Positions 34,280 through 43,543 of a DNA stretch of 64,000 nucleotides are shown here, piece by piece; the stretch's first letter is position 1, and each line of letters begins with the position of its first letter. The stretch covers positions 806,001 to 870,000 of the forward strand of contig JBDZVA010000003.1 of the NCBI GenBank assembly GCA_040255465.1, read 5' to 3'. The notes under the pieces are model-generated. The model searched no databases. It had not been told where the DNA came from and worked only from the letters and a program-made list of their open reading frames with translations. This DNA comes from UBA5793 sp040255465. GTDB taxonomy: Bacteria; Planctomycetota; Phycisphaerae; Phycisphaerales; UBA5793. A program made the position numbers and the translations under genes.

Positions 34280-36907
34280 ATGAGATGGCGAATCCTGTTC
34301 ATCTTCGCTCTGATTACACTGCCCGGCGGCCGCGCTGCGCTGGCCCAGAGCCTCGATGACCAGCTCGACGAGGACCGGTTTGTCAAGGGGCTGGCGGAAC
34401 TCGGCCTGCATGACCTGCTCGACCACACGCTCGAGGCGGGCGGCAAGAACGACGCCGCGATGGCCCGGCTCGTCGAGATCGCGCACCTGCAGGCCACGCT
34501 GGGCGGAGCGGATCTGAGCATCGAAGAGCGGTCGCAGACCATTGACCGCTTGATCGCGGCGCGGCGGCAACTGCTTGATGAGCATCCCAACGATCCGCGG
34601 CTGCCGCTGTGGCAGGCGGATCTGGCATTCAACCTGCTCTTTCTCCAGACGGCACAGAGCGCGCTGGATCTCACCGTCGAGTTCGGCATTGCGGATCGAT
34701 CGCAGCGGGACCAGATGGCGGCGACGGCTGGCGAAGCGCTGCGACTGGTTGATGAAGCCATCGTCGGCCTCTCCGATGAGATTCTTGATCTTGAAGAAGA
34801 CGATGATTTTGCGAGCAACGCCGCAATGCAGCAGCGGCACCGGTACCTGCTGCAGGTCGAACAGCGGCAACGCATGCCGTTTCTCAATGCTGCAGCCGTA
34901 TATTACTCGACGATTGCGCAGCCGGACGACTCGGCTGCAGATCGGTGGGGACAGATCGCAGACACGCTCATTCCCCTGTTGGGCGAACTGACAGAACCCT
35001 GGCTGAGCCGGGCCCGTTCAATGGTGGGAGTCAGTGAAGTTCATCTCGGCCGATACGACGAAGCGCGGGTGCAGTTCAACACGCTCCTCGGTTCGCCGGG
35101 CGCGGATGCCGTGTCGGTGCTGCGAGCGCGATTCGGCGGCGTCGAACTGCTGCGACGTTCAGATGGACGGGCGGCGGGCGCCTCGGCGCTGGACAAGCTG
35201 GCGGCGGGTGCGGACATCCGTCGTGATCCGTTCACCTTCCTGCTCATCTGCGATCAACGGTTTCTCGATGCGGTGCAGGACGCGGTGGCGATGGAAAGCG
35301 GCCGGCCGATGTTTCACGCCACCACCGGTGATGCCGCGCAAATTCAGGTCAAAGAAGCGGTGCGCGTCTACCGCGCTTACCTCGACAACAATCTGCTGCC
35401 CCTCAACGCGGCTCAGCGCGAAGAAGTCGTCGCCGCCCGCTGGCGGCTGATCATCCCCGATTCGATCTCACTGGCGGACCTGCCTCCGGAAATGGCTCTG
35501 GCCCAGGCGGAGCGGATGACCACCGACCCGCAGCGGCAGGCGGCTGCAGTGGCCCTGCTGCAATCGCTTCTCGCAAAGCACGGCAATGATGAGTCGATCG
35601 CGCCGCGACTGCTGCTGGCGCTGGCCAACGTCCATGCCTCGCGCAACGAGGTGCCGCAGGCCGCGCAGATGTGGATGGACGTGGCCACTCGATTTCCTCT
35701 CAATCCGCGGGCGCAGCGAGCCGCCGAGCAGGCAGCGGCGCTTCTTTCCGCAGCAGTACTGGAGCATCCCGACGCGCCGGAACTGGCCGCGCTCTATGAG
35801 CAGGCTCTGACGCTGATCATCGAACGGTTTCCGCAGGCTTCGGGGTTTGATCGATGGGCGTACGAACGTGGTCTGCTCATGGCCCGCAGCGCTCGATACG
35901 CCGAGGCGGGACACAGCTTTGAGCTCATCGGGGCGGAATCGGCACTCTATCTTGATGCGGCCTTCCAGGTCGTACAGGCCAGGTGGAATGAAGCGCAGGC
36001 GGAGCGCCTGGAAAGTGCGCGCGCGTCATTGCTCGCGGATGTGGCGGCGACAGCCGATCGCGTGTTGCGCCTGCTCGACAAAGCGCTGGCGTCGGGAAGC
36101 GCCGGCGCCGATCGGCTTGGGGATCTGCGCTATTACCGCGTAGCCGTCGCGGTGCGGGCCGCCCAGGCCGACCGGGACCGCGGGGCATACGAAGCATCGC
36201 TCAAGCGACTTGACGGACTCGAACTGGGAGAAGGGATCGATGATCCGCTCGCGGCCGAAATCATCGACGCGCGCATCTCGGTGCTCGAAGCGCTGCAGCG
36301 CACCGACCAGATTGAGAAGGACCTGCAGGAACTGGCGCAGCGTTCGCCCGACCGGGCGCTGAGCATCATCACGCGAATCGCCTCACAGCGGCTGGCCGAG
36401 GCGCAGCGGCTGGTCGAAGCGGGCGACGAAGCCGGCGCTGCAACGATGTCCAGGGAGCGCATCGAGCCGGTGTCGCGGCTGGGCTGGTCGATCGCCCAGC
36501 CGCTGAGCAAGTCCAGGGACGCGGGACTTGCCGCGGGCCTGTGTCAGGCAGATGCGCTGCGACTGGCCCGCGACTACTCAGCCGCGCTGGGAATCTACGA
36601 ACAGGTGCTGGTCTGGCGGGAGAACTCGGCGGAGGCGATACTGGGTCGCTCCGAGTGCCTGTACGCGCTGAATCGACTGACCGAGGCGTTGCCGGGTTTT
36701 CAGCGCCTTGCCGCTGCTTCGGCGGAGCGCCACGACGCGGAGTTCTGGCTCGCGGAACTGCGCATCCTGCAGATCTTCGATCAGGCTGATCGGAACACCG
36801 ATCGCATCTTCCCGCGCATCCAGCGTCTGCGGCTCATCGATGGCCAACTCGGCGGGCCGCGCTTCCGCAAAGTCTTCGCCGTGCTCGAAGACCGGCACGC
36901 GCCGTAG
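34280..36907 (+). CDS. Large exported TPR-like protein
   Basis: 875 residues with a signal peptide ('RWRILFIFALITLPGGRAAL', cleavage near ALAQ). The mature protein is helical throughout, with degenerate TPR pairs, for example 'EAAQ...MWMDVATRFPLNPRAQ' and 'LCQADALRLARDYSAALGIYEQV'. It resembles the exported TPR protein at 741-3407 in size and composition ('LPLWQADLAFNLLFLQTAQS'). It starts 56 bp after the second phosphatase on the same strand, so it may share that transcript and act as the extracytoplasmic partner, which is inference. Confidence 0.82.
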   Translation: MRWRILFIFALITLPGGRAALAQSLDDQLDEDRFVKGLAELGLHDLLDHTLEAGGKNDAAMARLVEIAHLQATLGGADLSIEERSQTIDRLIAARRQLLDEHPNDPRLPLWQADLAFNLLFLQTAQSALDLTVEFGIADRSQRDQMAATAGEALRLVDEAIVGLSDEILDLEEDDDFASNAAMQQRHRYLLQVEQRQRMPFLNAAAVYYSTIAQPDDSAADRWGQIADTLIPLLGELTEPWLSRARSMVGVSEVHLGRYDEARVQFNTLLGSPGADAVSVLRARFGGVELLRRSDGRAAGASALDKLAAGADIRRDPFTFLLICDQRFLDAVQDAVAMESGRPMFHATTGDAAQIQVKEAVRVYRAYLDNNLLPLNAAQREEVVAARWRLIIPDSISLADLPPEMALAQAERMTTDPQRQAAAVALLQSLLAKHGNDESIAPRLLLALANVHASRNEVPQAAQMWMDVATRFPLNPRAQRAAEQAAALLSAAVLEHPDAPELAALYEQALTLIIERFPQASGFDRWAYERGLLMARSARYAEAGHSFELIGAESALYLDAAFQVVQARWNEAQAERLESARASLLADVAATADRVLRLLDKALASGSAGADRLGDLRYYRVAVAVRAAQADRDRGAYEASLKRLDGLELGEGIDDPLAAEIIDARISVLEALQRTDQIEKDLQELAQRSPDRALSIITRIASQRLAEAQRLVEAGDEAGAATMSRERIEPVSRLGWSIAQPLSKSRDAGLAAGLCQADALRLARDYSAALGIYEQVLVWRENSAEAILGRSECLYALNRLTEALPGFQRLAAASAERHDAEFWLAELRILQIFDQADRNTDRIFPRIQRLRLIDGQLGGPRFRKVFAVLEDRHAP

Positions 36908-36920
36908 TTCGGCTCGCCGG

Positions 36921-37733
36921 TCAATCCACTTTTCGTTTGAGCACAAAGTTGGCGTCACGGGTATAGCCGTTGATGTCGATCGACTGCCAGTCAAAGTCGA
37001 ACGCCGCCACGCATTGCAGTTCACTCTCGTCGAGCAGGTAGAGCCACTCGGCGAGACTGTACGACAACAGGTCGTAATGCGAGTGGTACGTCTCGCGCCC
37101 GGATGGCTTGTCCACGATGAGATGATTGATGATCCGTTCGTGACGGAGGTGCGGCTCGGGCGGGATGTTGAACATGATGTGACGCACCTGGCACGAACCG
37201 CGCCGAGCGGTCCATGTCTCTTCGCCGGGCTGCGGGTCGTCGTAGTCAACGAGATCAACGCCCAGCACGTACACCCCACCGGGCCGCAGCGACCGGGCGA
37301 TGCAATTGAGATGCGCCAGCGCCTCGAGCGGCTCAAGCAGGTGGCGGAAGGTGTTAATCAGGTTGAACGCAACGTCAAACGCGCCGGGGCGAACGAAGGT
37401 GGTCATGTCACCCTCGACCAGTTCGGCGCTGCGAGAGCGTGCGCGAAACCGATGCCGCGCGTAGTCGAGCATCCGTGGATTCGCGTCGTAGCCGACCGCC
37501 CGGTAGCCTCGGCGCGCGAGGACGCGAAGAAACCGCCCGGTGCCGCAGGCGGGTTCGAGCCACCGCCGCCCGCCGGTGCCGAACTTCCTGTTGATGCGTT
37601 CGAGTTGGGTGACTTCCGCGGCGGTTCCGGCGGCGTGCACAATGTCGTACCACTGCGGGCAGTCGTACAGGGAGCGCGGCTCGGGCGCGTCGGATGAGTT
37701 GGCAGGTGATCGAAGGGCCGCTCTACGAGCCAT
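36921..37733 (-). CDS. Class I SAM-dependent methyltransferase
   Basis: 270 residues. The SAM-binding glycines are in 'WLEPACGTGRFLRVLARRGY'; the acidic ribose contact follows in 'AVGYDANPRMLDYARHRF', and 'LVEGDMTTFVRPGAFDVAFN' gives motifs II-III. The N-terminal 'SLYDCPQWYDIVHAAGTAAE' is characteristic of a group of small-molecule methyltransferases; the substrate is unknown. The start overlaps the end of the upstream lipoprotein gene by 11 bp. Confidence 0.9.
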   Translation of the reverse strand: MARRAALRSPANSSDAPEPRSLYDCPQWYDIVHAAGTAAEVTQLERINRKFGTGGRRWLEPACGTGRFLRVLARRGYRAVGYDANPRMLDYARHRFRARSRSAELVEGDMTTFVRPGAFDVAFNLINTFRHLLEPLEALAHLNCIARSLRPGGVYVLGVDLVDYDDPQPGEETWTARRGSCQVRHIMFNIPPEPHLRHERIINHLIVDKPSGRETYHSHYDLLSYSLAEWLYLLDESELQCVAAFDFDWQSIDINGYTRDANFVLKRKVD

Positions 37734-38217
37734 CCGCGCTGCCGAATTCGACTTTCACGGATTCAGTGAAGGACACCTTGGGCACGCGAACGCCGGTGTC
37801 GAAGAGCACTTCGCCGAGTTGTCCGGGCGCGATGTAGGAGAGCTTGCCGGACACGACCAGCGCGTGGACTCCCGCCAACGATCCGCCGGACAGGTTGGTG
37901 GGGATGACGACGGGCAGGACGAGGCTCTGCGTGCCAAGGCGGCGCAGCGTGGCCTGTGCGGCGCGGCGCGAGTGCAGGACGCGCTTGCCATCCAGATCGG
38001 CCGTGTATCGAAACTCGACGAGCGGCACGGGGTCGGGATTGGCGTTGGTGAGTTCGAGCGTCAACTCAACCAGGGACGCCTCGGGGCGCTGCTCGACGAC
38101 GCGCGCGCTGATGAGGCTGATCGACGGCGCTTTGGTGCTGTCGCAGCCGGCCGCCAGAAAAGCAACCAGCAGGACCGGAAGCAGCGCGATGGAACGTGTG
38201 ATTTGGCTTGGGCTCAT
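37723..38217 (-). CDS. LEA14/WHy-like lipoprotein
   Basis: 164 residues with a lipoprotein signal (lipobox LAAGC). The mature part 'ISARVVEQRPEASLVELTLE' followed by 'LTNANPDPVPLVEFRYTADL' has the spacing of the LEA14/WHy beta-sandwich domain, including the Asn-Pro after the second strand. Its partner and role are not known. It lies between the membrane protein (6 bp upstream) and the methyltransferase. Confidence 0.75.
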   Translation of the reverse strand: MSPSQITRSIALLPVLLVAFLAAGCDSTKAPSISLISARVVEQRPEASLVELTLELTNANPDPVPLVEFRYTADLDGKRVLHSRRAAQATLRRLGTQSLVLPVVIPTNLSGGSLAGVHALVVSGKLSYIAPGQLGEVLFDTGVRVPKVSFTESVKVEFGSADGS

Positions 38218-38223
38218 GCACCG

Positions 38224-38685
38224 CTAGGGTAGCGGCGTGGACTCCGCCCGTCGATTGCGGAACAGCAGCCAATGGTCGCTCTGCTGGGCCTCGCCGATGG
38301 TGACCGTGTTATCAAACCCGATCATCTCGTTGGTGTAGACGGCCCAGCGAACTGTGAGCATGATGAGAATGCTCGCGGCAATCCAGGCGGCAATCTCCCC
38401 CTGGCGGCGATGGCGCACGACGAGGATCGTGGAGATGCAGGCCATGATCGAGCCGACTTTAAACAGGACCAGGGCGAAGGGATTCTGCTGGCGGATGATG
38501 AACGCCGCGAAGGGGTTCGCTTCCTGCATTCCAAATGAGTTGAGAAAGGTCCAGGTGACAAGGAGGTCGCCGAGGCTGAGGATGGCGATGAGGACGACCA
38601 GCAGACACACCCTCCGGCAGCGGGCGCGTGTGTGCGGCGACGCCATGTCCACCTTGAACCGTGATTCGAGATAGCTCTCCAGCAC
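38224..38685 (-). CDS. DUF5658-like membrane protein
   Basis: 153 residues from a GTG with AAAGGA 8 nt upstream. Three membrane helices are visible. 'GDLLVTWTFLNSFGMQEANP' followed by 'FAAFIIRQ...ALVLFKVGSI' is the DUF5658 pattern (D-x-x-x-T...E-x-N-P...K). Function unknown. It is the first gene of a three-gene minus-strand group. Confidence 0.78.
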   Translation of the reverse strand: MLESYLESRFKVDMASPHTRARCRRVCLLVVLIAILSLGDLLVTWTFLNSFGMQEANPFAAFIIRQQNPFALVLFKVGSIMACISTILVVRHRRQGEIAAWIAASILIMLTVRWAVYTNEMIGFDNTVTIGEAQQSDHWLLFRNRRAESTPLP

Positions 38686-38697
38686 TGTCTCGTCCTT

Positions 38698-38718
38698 TCC
38701 GACACTCTCTGTGTCGGA
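38698..38718 (-). promoter_or_regulatory. Hairpin in the leader of the DUF5658-like gene
   Basis: TCCGACAC and GTGTCGGA (8-bp perfect stem, 5-nt loop) end immediately next to the AAAGGA ribosome-binding site. The structure could be an operator for a dimeric regulator or a translational control hairpin; nothing decides between them. Confidence 0.35.
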
Positions 38719-38816
38719 CCGTCTCCGCTTTTGTTTCCACGCGAAGACGGAAAGTGCCCTGCGCCCCCGACTCGGCCGTCTCCTGATCGGTATAGTCTTT
38801 CAGACCCAAGACTCCA

Positions 38817-41800
38817 ATGCTCAAGCCTACGTCCGATCACGAGCTTTGCAAACGAATTTGGCTGTCTCTCGTCCTGTTTTTCGTGGTCCTTTCGCGGCTT
38901 TCACCCCTGGCTGGGGGCCAGATCGTCGCCCCGACGCCGGTCTTTACCGACGACTCTCCCGAAGCGGCCCAGTGGTTCGACCGGGCCCACGACCAGATTG
39001 GCACCGGCAACACTGCCGAGGCCCTCAGGTTGTACCAGCGATTGCTGGACCAGTTTCCTTACCGACTTCTCAGGACGTCCGAAGGAGATGACTCCTTCGT
39101 ATCCGTCCGGAATGCGGTTCAGAACGCCCTGATCGATCAACCTGACGTGCTCGCGGCTTACGTGGAGACCAACGAACCAGTGGCCCGCCGATTGCTCGAC
39201 GAGGGGCGATCGGAGCGGGTCTTTGTCAGTCTTTTCCTCACTCCCAGCGGCCTGAACGCGTCGCTGGACCTCGCCGAATCCATGTTGATCCGGGCCCGGT
39301 TCGACTTTGCGGCCGACATTCTCAGCCAATGCGAGCGGCACCCCTCGCTGAAGGGAGATCTGAGCGCCCGGTGGGCGTCGCTGTGCGTGCTGACCGGGGT
39401 GTACGGGCAATTGCCCAGCCTGGTCGATCACGCCGTCAGCGCGGCTCAATCCGGCCCCGATGCGGGGCGGCTCCGGTCGCTGGCCGAGTCGCTCGCCGGC
39501 GCTTTCTCGCCACCTCAAGAGTCGCGGGCGATCAGTTCAGCCGATGCGCCGGATCGCGCGACGCTGCGCCAGATGGGCAAGTCGCCAACCTGGCGCTACG
39601 ACCTGCAGACCCCCCGATCGGCCCCCACCGGCGGCCGGCGCAACACCTTCCCGAACGCGCCGGATCCGCGCTCAGATGAAGATTCGGCGCGGCTGCTTTC
39701 CATCATCCCCGTGGTCACCAGCGATTTTGTCTACATCCACAATGGCGTCACACTCACCGCGCTCGATCGATTCGACGGCCGCGAGCGATGGAGCGCCGAC
39801 TACCGCCTGACCACGACGCCTGACAGCGGGCGCTATGGCGGGATGTTTGACACGATTTCGATTCAGAACGATCCCACCATCGCCGCACTGGAGCAGGATC
39901 GGGTCGTCGCGATTGTCACGCGTCCTCCCGTTAACGATCCTGACCTGCGCACGCTGCTGGTGTGTCACGACGCGAGTTCCGGCCGGCGGCTGTGGACGAT
40001 CACTCCCGGTGCGGTTCATACGGAACTGAACGGCGCCACGTTTGTCGGCGTCCCCGTCGTCCATGATGGACTGGTCCTGGTCGCGGTGCGCAAGCAGACG
40101 TTGCGGCTGGCGTCGGACTACCTTGTGGCGGTCGAACTCGCGACGGGCAGGCGGGTGTGGCACCAGCACCTGGCCAGCTCGGCCATTTTTGGTTACTACG
40201 CCGTGCTGCCCTCCACCAGGCCGCTGGTGGTGGATGGCACCGCGTATTACTCGACGCCGCTTGGCGCGATGACCGCCATCGACGCGCGGAGCGGGCTCGT
40301 GCGCTGGCTGCGGGTGCGCGAGCCGTTCGGCGCGCGGATGCGCGGCGACCTGACGCCCCCGAGCACGTACGACACGATGCTCATGACCCCCATCGGACTG
40401 GTCGGCTTCACGCCCAGCCGACGCGGCATTGTCGTGCTCGATCCGCAGACCGGCGAGCAGCGATCGTTCCACGCCTCATCGTCCTGGGGCGACCCGCTGT
40501 ACCTTGTGCTGACGGATGATGCGCTGCTGGCCGTCGGCCCACCGGTGCCGGGCAGTTCCATCGTGCGCCTGGCGCTGGAGGACCTCGACTCTCCCGTGTC
40601 CGACTGGTCGCCGCTTCGACCCGACGAGTTCATCAACGGCCGCGTGACGGCCGGGTCGGGTCGGGTCTTTGTGCCGACGAATCAGCGCCTGCGCATTCTG
40701 GACAATCAGGCGAAGGAACTCGAATCCGTCGAGATCAACCAGTTGGCGGTGCCGGTGCTCGTCGGCGGCGAGGTGCTGCTGGCGTCGGTCGATCGGCTCG
40801 AGTCGTACATTCCTTACGAGGTCGGGGAGCCGCATCTGCGGGCGCGGCTGGAAAGCAATCCGCACGATCCGAACCCGGCCATCAGCCTGGCGCGGCTGGC
40901 GTTTCAACACCGTCGGCTCGACGCGCTCATGAGTTCGATCGATCGTGCGATTGACATCATCAATGCCGACCCGCTCAGCGAGATCAACAGCACGGCTCAG
41001 CAGCGCCTCTTCGCGGGGCTGCTGGACATGGCGCCGCATTCCGTCCTGCCGGATGAACTGTCCAACGCGATTTACTACCGGATGGAACTGCTCGCCGCCT
41101 CCCCACAGCAACGACTCGCCTACCTCCTCAGCCACGCATCCAGTCTGGCGCAGGCGGGGCAGTTTGCCGCGGCGATCGACTCGTATCAGTCGATCCTCAC
41201 GACGCCGGCCCTGGTGGATGAACCGTGGGAGGAAGCGGGCTCCACGCGCCCGGCGGGCGATGTCGCGCGACTTCGCCTCTCGAATGTGATCGCCGCAGGT
41301 CATCGCGATCTGTATCGACCCTACGAAGACACGGCGCAGCGCGAATTTGAAATCGCCAAAGCGCAGGATCGGGCGGAAGAACTGCTCAAGGTCGCTCGGC
41401 GCTATCCGCTGGCCCAGGTCGCATCCAACGCGTGCATCGCGGCGTCGCAACTGCTCCGATCGCAGGCCGAAGATGCTTCAGCCGCGGCGGGGTTGCGCTT
41501 CGCGCTGGGACTCAATCCGCCGCAGCCGGCGCTGAACCGCGTGCGATCTGAATTGCTGCAGTTGTACGAATCGAAGGACCAGTGGTTCGAAGGGCTCCAA
41601 CTGCTCCGCTCCATTGAGCGAACGGACGCCGCGGCGAACATTCCGCTCGGCGAGGGCCGGGTGCTTTCGCTCGATCAGTGGCGCCAGCGCTTTGAGCAGC
41701 GCCGGGCGGGTTCGGATCGCCTTCCACGGATTGGATCGCTGGGCCAGTTGGCGGACATCAAGGAAGGGCAACTTCTGATGACGCCCGTCATCGGCCGCGC

Positions 41801-42980
41801 CCCGACCCGGTACGCACTCGTGCGCGACAATCGAAACATGGTCGGCTACGACACGACCAACGCGGCCCGCTTCATCGAGATACTCGATTCACCATCCAAG
41901 GAATTGCTGGCCGTGGACGGCGACGTCGCCTTGCTGGCCGTCCTCTCCAGCCGTGGCGATCGCGTCGTTGAGGCGTATGACATGGCCAATGAGCGCACGC
42001 TCTGGCGATCCCCATCGTTCGAGGCGTGGTTCAGCGGGCAGGCGGTGACCTCCAACGGCCAGTTGAGACCGCTACTGCTGGGTGATCGCATTGTGTTCGC
42101 CGAGGAGACGGGGCGCATCGGCTGCCTCAATCGCCACACCGGCGCCGTCGAGTGGGCGGTGACGACGGCGATCGACTCGATGAAGTTTGTCGGCGCCACC
42201 GACTCACTCATCATGGTCGCGGGAGAGAATCAAAGCGGTGGAGGCAGGCGCGGCCGGCGCGAAGTGGAGTCGAACCACGTGCTGTTGATCCGGCCTGAAA
42301 CTGGTGCGACGATCACCGACCTGCAGACGGATCGCTTTGCGCCGCTCGACTTTGCCGCGGTAAGTTCGCGCGGCGAGGTCGTGTACGCCTCGCTGGGGCG
42401 GCTGTACTGCTATGACGCGCTCCGCGGCCGGCAGCGCTGGTCGATCAGCGACGATGCATTTGTTGATCCGTTGTGGTCCGGGCTCATGGGCTCGAATCTG
42501 CTGCTCTTCCGCAGCGAAGGGCAGGCGGTCTTCATCGATCTCCAGACGGCGACGATGACGCCCCAGCCGTTGATCGCCCCCATCGAGCGCGCCGAATCTT
42601 CCGTAACCCAGATCATCCCGCATGCGGATCGATATGTCCTCAAGACGCACAACGGCGTCTATGTCATCGAAGGCGACGGGTCCGTCACCGGGCTCATGGC
42701 GGGCTCGGGGGCCATGACAGCGACGGTGCAGGGCGTGGCGTGTGCCACCGATCGCATCATCGCGGTGCTGACCATCGACAACGCGGCGCGCGGCCTGCCG
42801 CGATCCGTCGAGATCCACACGCTGGACCTCTCGGGGCGTCGGCTGGACCGGCCCTACGAACTCGATGACCGCACCGAGCTGCCGCGGCCCGATGGCGTGC
42901 AGGTGCTCGACGGCTGGGTCGTCCTGGACGCAGGTCGGGACATCATCTTCATGCCGGCTCAGGTGAGCGACGGGCCGTAG
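38817..42980 (+). CDS. Very large exported PQQ-like beta-propeller and TPR protein
   Basis: 1387 residues with a signal peptide ('IWLSLVLFFVVLSRLSPLAG'). The N-terminal 200 residues are TPR-like ('AQWFDRAHDQIGTGNTAEAL'). Residues about 300-650 form a PQQ-type propeller ('VTLTALDRFDGRERWSADYR', 'LVAVELATGRRVWHQHLASS', 'YYSTPLGAMTAIDARSGLVR'). A TPR region occupies about 680-960, and a second propeller about 980-1370 ('GRIGCLNRHTGAVEWAVTTA', 'GRLYCYDALRGRQRWSISDD'). The Trp-docking pattern 'AxDxxTGxxxW' is repeated, but quinone ligands of true dehydrogenases are not apparent, so I take it as a BamB-like binding scaffold. Two propellers around one TPR block is an unusual layout. Confidence 0.87.
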   Translation: MLKPTSDHELCKRIWLSLVLFFVVLSRLSPLAGGQIVAPTPVFTDDSPEAAQWFDRAHDQIGTGNTAEALRLYQRLLDQFPYRLLRTSEGDDSFVSVRNAVQNALIDQPDVLAAYVETNEPVARRLLDEGRSERVFVSLFLTPSGLNASLDLAESMLIRARFDFAADILSQCERHPSLKGDLSARWASLCVLTGVYGQLPSLVDHAVSAAQSGPDAGRLRSLAESLAGAFSPPQESRAISSADAPDRATLRQMGKSPTWRYDLQTPRSAPTGGRRNTFPNAPDPRSDEDSARLLSIIPVVTSDFVYIHNGVTLTALDRFDGRERWSADYRLTTTPDSGRYGGMFDTISIQNDPTIAALEQDRVVAIVTRPPVNDPDLRTLLVCHDASSGRRLWTITPGAVHTELNGATFVGVPVVHDGLVLVAVRKQTLRLASDYLVAVELATGRRVWHQHLASSAIFGYYAVLPSTRPLVVDGTAYYSTPLGAMTAIDARSGLVRWLRVREPFGARMRGDLTPPSTYDTMLMTPIGLVGFTPSRRGIVVLDPQTGEQRSFHASSSWGDPLYLVLTDDALLAVGPPVPGSSIVRLALEDLDSPVSDWSPLRPDEFINGRVTAGSGRVFVPTNQRLRILDNQAKELESVEINQLAVPVLVGGEVLLASVDRLESYIPYEVGEPHLRARLESNPHDPNPAISLARLAFQHRRLDALMSSIDRAIDIINADPLSEINSTAQQRLFAGLLDMAPHSVLPDELSNAIYYRMELLAASPQQRLAYLLSHASSLAQAGQFAAAIDSYQSILTTPALVDEPWEEAGSTRPAGDVARLRLSNVIAAGHRDLYRPYEDTAQREFEIAKAQDRAEELLKVARRYPLAQVASNACIAASQLLRSQAEDASAAAGLRFALGLNPPQPALNRVRSELLQLYESKDQWFEGLQLLRSIERTDAAANIPLGEGRVLSLDQWRQRFEQRRAGSDRLPRIGSLGQLADIKEGQLLMTPVIGRAPTRYALVRDNRNMVGYDTTNAARFIEILDSPSKELLAVDGDVALLAVLSSRGDRVVEAYDMANERTLWRSPSFEAWFSGQAVTSNGQLRPLLLGDRIVFAEETGRIGCLNRHTGAVEWAVTTAIDSMKFVGATDSLIMVAGENQSGGGRRGRREVESNHVLLIRPETGATITDLQTDRFAPLDFAAVSSRGEVVYASLGRLYCYDALRGRQRWSISDDAFVDPLWSGLMGSNLLLFRSEGQAVFIDLQTATMTPQPLIAPIERAESSVTQIIPHADRYVLKTHNGVYVIEGDGSVTGLMAGSGAMTATVQGVACATDRIIAVLTIDNAARGLPRSVEIHTLDLSGRRLDRPYELDDRTELPRPDGVQVLDGWVVLDAGRDIIFMPAQVSDGP

Positions 42981-43068
42981 GCGCCTCGCGCCAGGATCCG
43001 TCCTTCCCGCCGGCTATTGGCTGTCATCGTGCCCCGGGGCATTCCAACGTTCCTACACTTGGCCCGTC

Positions 43069-43323
43069 ATGACGAACTACGAAACGACAAGCCTTCACGT
43101 CATCCGCATGTGGTGCGAAGCCAACGGCTACTGGCCGGGACACGTGCCGGGCGACTCCTCGCGCATCCGAGTGGGCGGCGGCACCTTTGCGCCTCCCGAA
43201 GAGCTCGAACTCATGGACTGGGAAGACTGGTACGAACAGTTCAGCAAGCGTCAGCTCAAGTTTGTCTATGACCCCACGCAGGGGTGGTACGACCTCCAGT
43301 CGCGCAACGTCAAGCCGGATTGA
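43069..43323 (+). CDS. Small conserved hypothetical protein
   Basis: 84 residues, Trp- and Tyr-rich and acidic ('MDWEDWYEQFSKRQLKFVYD', 'PTQGWYDLQSRNVKPD'). There is no signal peptide or membrane segment. I recognise no family. The compact sequence with many aromatic residues and the clear frame between two larger genes support a real gene; the ribosome-binding site is weak. Confidence 0.6.
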   Translation: MTNYETTSLHVIRMWCEANGYWPGHVPGDSSRIRVGGGTFAPPEELELMDWEDWYEQFSKRQLKFVYDPTQGWYDLQSRNVKPD

Positions 43324-43543
43324 CGGCCACTGTGGTTCAAGGCCCCGCCTCACCTCTACGGCGCTGATCGCCATCTTGCCCATCGTCACCGACACGACGA
43401 TGCGCCCCTGACTCCAGAGATGCGCCGTCCGACTGAACCTCTCACGCCGTCAGCCCGTGTGCCAGGTGGGTTTTCGGGGTTCCACGGCGTTACTATGCTC
43501 ACAAAAGCCCGATGTGGCGTCGGGGGTTGCTGGAGGCGGCAAT

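Noticed and set aside
38817..42980. PQQ-dependent dehydrogenase
   Set aside because: Propeller repeats are present, but I cannot identify the quinone and metal ligands of active enzymes.
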